DNA of 64,000 nt from assembly GCF_023509015.1 (NCBI RefSeq), contig NZ_CP094975.1, positions 4,395,501-4,459,500 on the forward strand, in the 5' to 3' direction. The stretch is from Pseudomonas abieticivorans. GTDB taxonomy: Bacteria; Pseudomonadota; Gammaproteobacteria; Pseudomonadales; Pseudomonadaceae. Under the pieces are notes generated by a model, which saw only the letters and a program-made list of their open reading frames with translations, was not told where the DNA came from and did not search any database. This document shows positions 59,101 through 64,000 of this stretch, in pieces. Position numbers and translations under genes: made by a program. Numbering within the stretch: position 1 is the first letter of the stretch; the number at the start of each line of letters is the position of its first letter.

Positions 59101-59786
59101 AGCGGCTGGCCGGGCGCTATCCATTCGTGGGCAGTTCGGCGGATGCTTCCCTGGACGATTTCGAGGCCTTCTTCGGGCCGCAAGGCCGGTTGCAGCAGTT
59201 CCAGGATCAGTATCTCAATGTGTTCATCAAAGATAACCTTGACGCCCTGTACTCCAGTCAACGCGGCGGCTACCTAGTGCGCACCGATGTACTCACGCAG
59301 TTGGAAACGGCCCAGCGTATCCGCGACACCTTCTTCAATCAGCGTGGTGCCCTCAGCGTGCAGATGTCTCTGGAGCCTCTGGCCCTGAGCGGCAATCAGC
59401 GCAGCAGCCTGCTGAGCAGCGACGGCCAGTTGATCCCTTATAGCCACGGCCCCAGTCAGAACATCGGCCTGATCTGGCCCAACGTTCTGGGTGATGCCAG
59501 TGGCAGTCGGTTGACCTTGGTCAACGGCGCGGGCAACAGCGTCAGCCTCGGCTATCGTGGGCCGTGGTCGCTGTTTCGCTTACTCAACCGGGGCCAGCTA
59601 AATGGGCGCACTGCCACCAGTGTTGACCTGAGCTTTGTCGCCGGCGACGGCATGATGCGATACCGTATCAGCGCTGAGAAAACCAACAATCCGATCACCC
59701 AGCGCAGTTTCGAGGGATTTGTCTTACCCCGAACTTTGCTTCAGGATCGGCCGAAGGCGAGTGTGGGAGAGAACACGCAGCGCTAA
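56130..59786 (+). CDS. tssM: Type VI inner-membrane protein TssM (IcmF/VasK)
   Basis: This 1218-residue protein has two N-terminal helices (about 22-44 and 60-77), a cytoplasmic NTPase-like domain with Walker A GEENAGKT at 138-145, a third helix near 475, and a large periplasmic part that contacts TssJ. The IcmF signature VVLSKLDLLEGF is present. AGGAG precedes the ATG. It forms the envelope-spanning core with TssL and TssJ. No internal stop or frameshift. Confidence 0.95.
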   Translation: MGNVWSYIKRWGLPILRQFNSAAPMLIGLAALFVLVGIWWLGPQWVWREHQPLAELPMRVAASIGVLLIPIVIWAWWTRRRYQQWHAERQYEAAVQADPCLPYVQAQERALNRSLASLLDNMEHRRSLYQLPWYLVLGEENAGKTSLINRSNQSFALSHVAKAGARAYHDEMLAYTVDWWIGHEAVLIDPPGEFISHSQVMPTTDSVATSGPVKHCADKEKPILPAGTHPRLWLHLLDWLSRKRSRRALNGVVLVVDLQALLTQRPEQRKALATVLRTRVYELTRQLGTRLPLYVVLSKLDLLEGFEEFFARLPRSTREALLGFTFSLEAVDDFDAWLAELSTRFNHFIERLNDQVLDSLSDLRTQDERDRMLALVGQLSGLRPALLGFLTEMLGSDRFTTPALVRGLYLSSVCQQGESSNAFVREAALPHGLAAPLPEAKPAGGTLVYFAQHLFQRIIYSEAGLAGDNVKVTQSKRRLLLAGSIVAALGGMLVVGGWQFYFGINRDKADSVLLKSREFSRHDIDRREDVTGRNLLASLDQIRDAVAVYGDYRHTWPLLSEMGLYQGRAIGPMVDAAYLNLLSKRFLPAIAGGAMNVIDTAPPGSSAQLAALRVYRMIEERQNRRPAMVKEWMAGQWQRAYPGQGQVQTDLMRHLDYALQYADADLPQYQGRVGEVQQQLRKTPLAQRVYARMKEQAQERLQAPLDLRNEVGPTFDIVFQPPTGEGVTNSHAALTLASLLTAKGMRDYFEANTAQVMELAMIDAWVLGERQNLDYSEEDRKVLTERVRTLYSADYVDSWRRALNALAVTDFRDLIHGVAVLEQVTGPAAPLRRLLESVRDNTVIYPPLSAAGVSLPEVEPNQMFSDEASRRQAANIRRAFSGLSDLLTDKGERPSYYDETQQAIVAVYDYAKAVQDQPDRGKAALNAVLKRFSLSGPDPIATLQRVATGLPEPLNQQVKHLADQTSQVLVLEALRELEKRWDSEIYSFYQQRLAGRYPFVGSSADASLDDFEAFFGPQGRLQQFQDQYLNVFIKDNLDALYSSQRGGYLVRTDVLTQLETAQRIRDTFFNQRGALSVQMSLEPLALSGNQRSSLLSSDGQLIPYSHGPSQNIGLIWPNVLGDASGSRLTLVNGAGNSVSLGYRGPWSLFRLLNRGQLNGRTATSVDLSFVAGDGMMRYRISAEKTNNPITQRSFEGFVLPRTLLQDRPKASVGENTQR

Positions 59787-59882
59787 GAACCGCTTGGCAG
59801 CTAGATCGCGAGGCCTTACGGTAAGGCAGGACGGTGATTTGGGTGCGCTCTGTCCCAACCTTCCATTTGATCAAACAAGATA

Positions 59883-59903
59883 GGCCCGCCGGCACGGCGG
59901 GCC
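59883..59903 (-). terminator. Intrinsic terminator of the M20 dipeptidase gene
   Basis: A 9-bp GC-rich stem (GGCCCGCCG/CGGCGGGCC, three-base loop) lies just past the stop. On the minus strand TATCTTGTTT follows, a modest U-tract. Confidence 0.75.
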
Positions 59904-59913
59904 CCGCCAACCT

Positions 59914-61653
59914 TCAGAGCTTAGGCAACTGCCCAACCCGCCCCATCATTTCGGTCACGATCTGCAAGTCCAGCAGAAACTGGTCGACCGTCTTGAACTC
60001 GTTGTCGGTGTGGCCGGTGTACTTGACCTCAGGCCTGGCCAGGCCGAACTGCACGCCGTTGGGTAATTCGTGCACCGAGGTGGCCCCGGCGGAGGTGCCG
60101 AACTTATGCTCCATGCCCAGGTTCTCGGTGGCCACGGCCAGTAGCGCCTTGACCCATTCGCCCTCGGGGTTGCGGTACATCGGCTCGGCGATCGAATAGT
60201 CGAAGGCCACGGCGATGTGGTTTTTCGCACTCCAGGTGCTCAGCTTGTCGGCGATCTCTTTCTTGAGCACGTCAGGTGACTTGCCCACCGGCACGCGCAG
60301 GTTCACCGCGAGTTTGAACGTCTTGTCATCCATGCCCACAAAGGTCGGCGAGGTGGTCAGCGGCCCCATGAACGTGTCGCTGAAGCCGACCGCCAATTTG
60401 CCACCCAGGTAATCCAGGCCCCAGTTGTCGGCCGTGTATCGCGCCGCGTCGGTGATGTGGTTGTGCTTGAGCGCAACCTTACCGTCCAGGCTGTTGATGA
60501 ACACCAGCATCCTGGCCACAGGGTTAACGCCAGACTGCGGCTCGGAGGAGTGGGCAGACACGCCGGTAACGGTCAGTTTGACGTTCTTGCCGTCGACCTT
60601 GGCCGCCACGCTGAAGTCGCCACCCTGTTGCTGGGCGAACTCACTGCCCAATTGCTGCAAAGCGGCCGCAAGTTCTGCTGGCTTGTCTGTTACCAGGGTG
60701 GCCACGGACGCCGAAGGAATCTGGTTGGTGGCCATGCCGCCCGTCATCGAGATGATTTCGGCGCCTTGGCCTTCGCCTGCGCGGCGGGCAAAGTTGGCCA
60801 TGACGGTGCCATAGCCTTTTTCCGCGATCACTACCGGGTAGCCGCCGTCCAGCGCCAGGTTGTACTGGGGCGTGGGGTTGTGTTCGAAGTAGTAGGGGAT
60901 GGCGTCGCCGCTGGTTTCTTCGGTGGTGTCCACCAGCAACTTGAAGTTGCGCGCCAGCGGCAGCTTTTCTTCCTTGATGACTTTCATGGCGTACAGCGCC
61001 ACCACGATGCCGTTCTTGTCGTCCTCGGTGCCACGGCCGTACATGCGGTCGCCGATCAGGGTGACTTTGAACGGGTCCAGTTGGGTGCCGTCTTTCAGTA
61101 CCCAGTTTTCGGGGGTAACCGGTACCACGTCGGCGTGGGCGTGGATGCCTACCACCTCATCGCCAGCGCCTGGCAGGGTGATTTCATAGACGCGATTGTC
61201 GACGTTGCGATAGTTCAGGTTGAAAGCCTGGGCGAGGCTTTTGATCTTGTCGGCGATCTTGATGAACTCGGGGTTGTCGTGCTGGGCAACGCCTTCTACC
61301 TGGAACGTGGGGATGGCCACCAGTTCGCGCAGGGTTTGGGTGGCGGCGGCGCCGTACTTCAGGCGAGTGTAAATGCCCAACAAGCGATTGACCTGGTCTT
61401 GCTGGTCAGCGGACAGGGGCTTGTTGCCCAGAAAGTCGCTGATTGCAGGCTTCAGGTCGTCGGTTTTCGCCAAATCGCTCTTGCCCAGGCGCCCGAGGAA
61501 GTCCCTGAAATCCTTGATCGATGCATCGCTGAACGTCTTCAGAATCTCGGCGCTCTGCTGCGGCGTCACGTTGGCCTGTGCTTGGCTGGCGAACATAGAA
61601 AGGCTGGCCAGCATGAGGGTTGTCGCGGCCAGGTGCTTAAGTGAAAAATCCAT
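59914..61653 (-). CDS. Secreted M20-family dipeptidase
   Basis: This 579-residue protein starts at MDFSLKHLAATTLM (ATG 61653) and has a clear signal peptide ending near FASQAQA, so it is periplasmic. Zinc-site motifs of M20 peptidases follow: GIHAHADVVPV, RGTEDDKNGIVVALYA (bridging Asp) and DTTEETSGD. An inserted dimerisation domain separates them from the last His region. Its length is near that of PepV-like dipeptidases rather than ArgE. Substrate unknown. Confidence 0.88.
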   Translation of the reverse strand: MDFSLKHLAATTLMLASLSMFASQAQANVTPQQSAEILKTFSDASIKDFRDFLGRLGKSDLAKTDDLKPAISDFLGNKPLSADQQDQVNRLLGIYTRLKYGAAATQTLRELVAIPTFQVEGVAQHDNPEFIKIADKIKSLAQAFNLNYRNVDNRVYEITLPGAGDEVVGIHAHADVVPVTPENWVLKDGTQLDPFKVTLIGDRMYGRGTEDDKNGIVVALYAMKVIKEEKLPLARNFKLLVDTTEETSGDAIPYYFEHNPTPQYNLALDGGYPVVIAEKGYGTVMANFARRAGEGQGAEIISMTGGMATNQIPSASVATLVTDKPAELAAALQQLGSEFAQQQGGDFSVAAKVDGKNVKLTVTGVSAHSSEPQSGVNPVARMLVFINSLDGKVALKHNHITDAARYTADNWGLDYLGGKLAVGFSDTFMGPLTTSPTFVGMDDKTFKLAVNLRVPVGKSPDVLKKEIADKLSTWSAKNHIAVAFDYSIAEPMYRNPEGEWVKALLAVATENLGMEHKFGTSAGATSVHELPNGVQFGLARPEVKYTGHTDNEFKTVDQFLLDLQIVTEMMGRVGQLPKL

Positions 61654-61746
61654 TGCGGGGAACATTCCTTTGCAGGTGGTAAGTAAGAGTTTTCTGATCG
61701 ATGAATCAGAAAACTCTCACAAACTACCACCACTCGGCTGCTTGGA

Positions 61747-62160
61747 TCAGCTTTTACTCGCCGCCAGGTAGGCCCCCAAACGCCGTCCCATTTCATCGCC
61801 CAATGCCTGCAAGCCGCTCAACGGTCGCACCATCACTTCAAATTCGACGATCTTGCCGTGTTCGTCGAAGCGGATCAGGTCGATGCCCTTGAGCGCCTTG
61901 CCGGCGACCGTGGCGCTGAACTCCAGCACCACGCTCAGGCCGTCCGCGGTCCACAGTTCGCGGTGATAGGTGAAGCCTTCGAACACACTGGACACCGTGT
62001 TGAGGATCATCGACACCACGGGTACGCCGGGGTAGGGCGCATGGGCCATGGGCGAGCGGAACACGACCTCTGGGGCCAGCAATTGTGGCAGGGCCTTGAG
62101 GTCGCCTTGGGCGATCATGTGGTGCCAGTGTTTCAGGGATTCGGCGGCGTTGGGGTGCAT
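61747..62160 (-). CDS. NTF2-like (SnoaL-type) protein
   Basis: This 137-residue protein starts at MHPNAAESLKHW (ATG 62160, AGGAA six bases upstream). It has the cone-shaped NTF2/SnoaL pattern: an N-terminal helix, LAPEVVFRSP, VVLEFSATVAGKALKGIDLIRFDEHGKI and VMVRPL. Such proteins are small isomerases, dehydratases or binding proteins. It stands alone and function is open. Confidence 0.78.
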   Translation of the reverse strand: MHPNAAESLKHWHHMIAQGDLKALPQLLAPEVVFRSPMAHAPYPGVPVVSMILNTVSSVFEGFTYHRELWTADGLSVVLEFSATVAGKALKGIDLIRFDEHGKIVEFEVMVRPLSGLQALGDEMGRRLGAYLAASKS

Positions 62161-62224
62161 GTCGGGTTCCTGAGTGCTTGTTTTGAGCCTCCAGCATAGT
62201 CGGGTTGAACGGGCCCCTCGCCAC

Positions 62225-64000
62225 TCAGTGAGAATGCCGCGGCTCACCACTGCGCGCGATCACCCGCAGGTGCAAGGTGGCCGGTTCCAGGCAACCCCCC
62301 GTGGATAGCTGGCCCACCAGTTGCCGATACAGCTCCTGCCAGGGGGTTTGCGAGGCCGGGATGTTCGGCTGCCACAGCGCCCGGCGGCGATCCAGTTCGG
62401 CTTGGTCCACCAGCAGGTTGACCTTGCGTGCGTTGAGGTCCACCACCAGCCGGTCATTGGTTTGCAGCAACGCCAGGCCACCGCCGATGGCGGCTTCCGG
62501 CGACATGTTGAGGATCGACGGGCTGGCCGACGTACCGCTTTGGCGGCCGTCGCCCAGGCACGGCAGTGAGTCGATGCCTTGCTTGATCAGTGCGGCGGGC
62601 GGGGCCATGTTCACCACCTCGGCGCTGCCCGGGTAGCCCACCGTGCCGACGCCACGGATCACCAGGATGCAACGTTCGTCGATGTCCAGCGCCGGGTCGT
62701 TGATGCGCGCGTGGTAATCCTCTGGCCCTTCGAACACGATGGCGCGCGCCTCGAAGCTGTTTTCAGCGCCTGGCTCGGACAGGTAGGTCTTGCGAAACGC
62801 GTCGCCCACTACCGACATTTTCATGATCGCGCTGTCGAAGAAGTTGCCGCTGAGCACAATGAAACCCGCGCGGTGCTTGAGGGGCGCCTCGAAGGGGTAA
62901 ATCACCTCGGCGTTACTGGTTTGCGTCGTGCGTACGATGTCACCGATGGTCTGGCCGCTGACCGTGGCGCAGTGTTCATGCAGGCGCCCGGCTTTCTGCA
63001 GTTCGTGCATCACCGACGGCACGCCCCCGGCGCGGTGGAAGCCTTCGCCCAGGTACTTGCCGGCGGGCATGCAGTTGACCAGCAGCGGCACGTCTTCGCC
63101 GATGCGTTGCCAATCGTCCAGGCTCAACTCCACGCCCATGTGCCGGGCGATGGCGATCAGGTGCGGCGGGCAGTTGCTGGAGGCGCCCAGTGCCGAGGCC
63201 ACGGCGATGGCATTTTCGAACGCCTCGCGGGTCATGATCTGCGATGGCCGCACGTCCTGGCGCACCAGTTCGCAGATGCGCTTGCCCGTGGCATAGGCCA
63301 TTTGCCCGCGCTCGCGGTACGGCGCCGGAATGCTCGCGCAGCCGGGCAGCGACATGCCCAGGGCTTCGGCCAGGGCGTTCATCGACAGGGCCGTGCCCAT
63401 GGTGTTGCAGTGGCCCACAGAAGGGGACGCGGCAGTGGTCATTTCCATGAAGCCTTCGTAGTCGATCTCCCCGGCGGCCAGCAGGTTGCGTGCATGCCAG
63501 AGCACGGTGCCGGAGCCGATCAACTCGCCCTTGTGATGGCCGTCGAGCATCGGCCCGCCCGACAGTACGATGGCTGGCAGGTCCGTGGTGGCGGCGGCCA
63601 TCAGGCAGGCCGGGGTGGTTTTGTCGCAGCCGGTGGTGAGCACCACGCCGTCCAGCGGGTAGCCGTGCAAGATCTCCACCAGGCCCAGGTACGCCAGGTT
63701 GCGGTCCAGTGCGGCGGTCGGCCGGCGGCTCTGCTCGGCGATGGGGTGCACCGGGAATTCCATGGGAATGCCACCAGCGTCACGGATGCCGGCCTTTACC
63801 CGCTGGGCCAGTTCCAGATGGTGGCGGTTGCAGGGCGTGAGGTCACTGCCGGTTTGCGCAATGCCGATGATCGGGCGGCCCGATTGCAGCTCTTCACGGG
63901 TCATGCCGTAGTTCATGTAGCGCTCCACGTACAGGGCGGTCATGTCGGCATGGTCGGGGTCGTTGAACCATTGTTCGCTGCGCAGGGGGCGCTTGGGGGT
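62225..64000 (-). CDS. IlvD/Edd-family dehydratase (sugar-acid type), 5' end outside window
   Basis: The frame stays open to the right edge; the ATG at 63943 is internal, because PLRSEQWFNDPDHADMTALY upstream belongs to the protein. At least 591 residues are visible. Cluster-ligand motifs are TPCNRHH, TTGCDKTTP and GHCNTMGTALSMN, followed by SNCPPHLIAIARH and a C-terminal swivel domain. The sequence is closer to L-arabonate/D-xylonate-type dehydratases than to IlvD, judging from RSxxWF and SGGPML segments. It converts a sugar acid to the 2-keto-3-deoxy acid. Confidence 0.88.
   Translation of the reverse strand, partial: TPKRPLRSEQWFNDPDHADMTALYVERYMNYGMTREELQSGRPIIGIAQTGSDLTPCNRHHLELAQRVKAGIRDAGGIPMEFPVHPIAEQSRRPTAALDRNLAYLGLVEILHGYPLDGVVLTTGCDKTTPACLMAAATTDLPAIVLSGGPMLDGHHKGELIGSGTVLWHARNLLAAGEIDYEGFMEMTTAASPSVGHCNTMGTALSMNALAEALGMSLPGCASIPAPYRERGQMAYATGKRICELVRQDVRPSQIMTREAFENAIAVASALGASSNCPPHLIAIARHMGVELSLDDWQRIGEDVPLLVNCMPAGKYLGEGFHRAGGVPSVMHELQKAGRLHEHCATVSGQTIGDIVRTTQTSNAEVIYPFEAPLKHRAGFIVLSGNFFDSAIMKMSVVGDAFRKTYLSEPGAENSFEARAIVFEGPEDYHARINDPALDIDERCILVIRGVGTVGYPGSAEVVNMAPPAALIKQGIDSLPCLGDGRQSGTSASPSILNMSPEAAIGGGLALLQTNDRLVVDLNARKVNLLVDQAELDRRRALWQPNIPASQTPWQELYRQLVGQLSTGGCLEPATLHLRVIARSGEPRHSH

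Noticed and set aside
59787..59913. A direct repeat of the tRNA-Gly 3' end marking the far side of an island
   Set aside because: No match to GTTCGAGTCTCGTTTCCCGC was found by eye at the right end of the type VI locus.
60457..61644. 395-codon plus-strand frame opposite the M20 dipeptidase
   Set aside because: Antisense shadow; signal peptide and zinc motifs are on the minus strand.

Overview
The window looks like the chromosome of a Pseudomonas of the P. fluorescens group. It is GC-rich and carries pseudomonad markers: one cbb3 oxidase operon with ccoGHI, Aer, SagS, an OspR-type MarR regulator, TusA, RlmM and many copies of a short REP-type repeat around GTAGGAGCGGATTTATCCGCGAA. From memory, the order aer-acnA-rlmM-tusA and the order deaD ... 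tpm ... htpX ... aminotransferase-msrB-gpx-ospR-sagS-ATPase-GAF-tRNA(Glu/Gly) resemble two blocks of the P. aeruginosa PAO1 chromosome. No database was searched.

Layout. 1-5.9 kb (minus strand): ccoNOQP and ccoGHI, for the cbb3 terminal oxidase and its maturation. 6.3-18.3 kb: an alpha/beta hydrolase, the aerotaxis receptor Aer, a CPBP protease, acnA (frameshifted), rlmM, tusA, a MATE exporter (frameshifted), pdxB, a spermidine-synthase-like protein and an enoyl-CoA hydratase that seems to have lost its C-terminus. 18.3-31.5 kb: deaD with a long leader, a DOPA dioxygenase, tpm, a DUF2959 lipoprotein, htpX, an alanine-type aminotransferase, then a thiol and methionine-sulfoxide repair group (msrB, gpx, ospR) next to the hybrid kinase SagS, a DUF815 ATPase, a free-methionine-(R)-sulfoxide reductase and a membrane-anchored hypothetical protein. 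31.7-32.4 kb: a tRNA array Glu-Gly-Glu-Gly-Gly.

32.4-36.9 kb is a clearly AT-rich accessory stretch. It holds a displaced Rhs tip with its own C-terminal toxin and immunity gene, further immunity-like genes (one broken by an amber codon), and decayed copies of one rhs-core/immunity block. It reads as a store of used toxin/immunity cassettes downstream of a live one. 36.5-59.8 kb is a type VI secretion locus. On the minus strand lie tssB-C-E-F-G, an FHA-TssJ fusion, tssK, tssL, hcp, vgrG, an Eag chaperone, a prePAAR-Rhs effector and its immunity gene. On the plus strand lie tagO-tssA-tssM. No clpV (tssH) is present here, and tssF carries a frameshift. 59.9-64 kb returns to metabolism: a secreted M20 dipeptidase, an NTF2-like protein and an IlvD/Edd dehydratase that runs off the right edge.

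Three otherwise well-conserved genes (acnA, the MATE exporter, tssF) each carry an apparent +1 frameshift. That pattern could be real decay or a systematic sequencing error, and it should be settled before any loss of function is claimed. The most interesting observations are the FHA-TssJ fusion, an intrinsic-terminator hairpin inside the hcp leader, the prePAAR-Rhs/Eag effector with an unassigned toxin tip, and the Rhs cassette graveyard beside the tRNA array.
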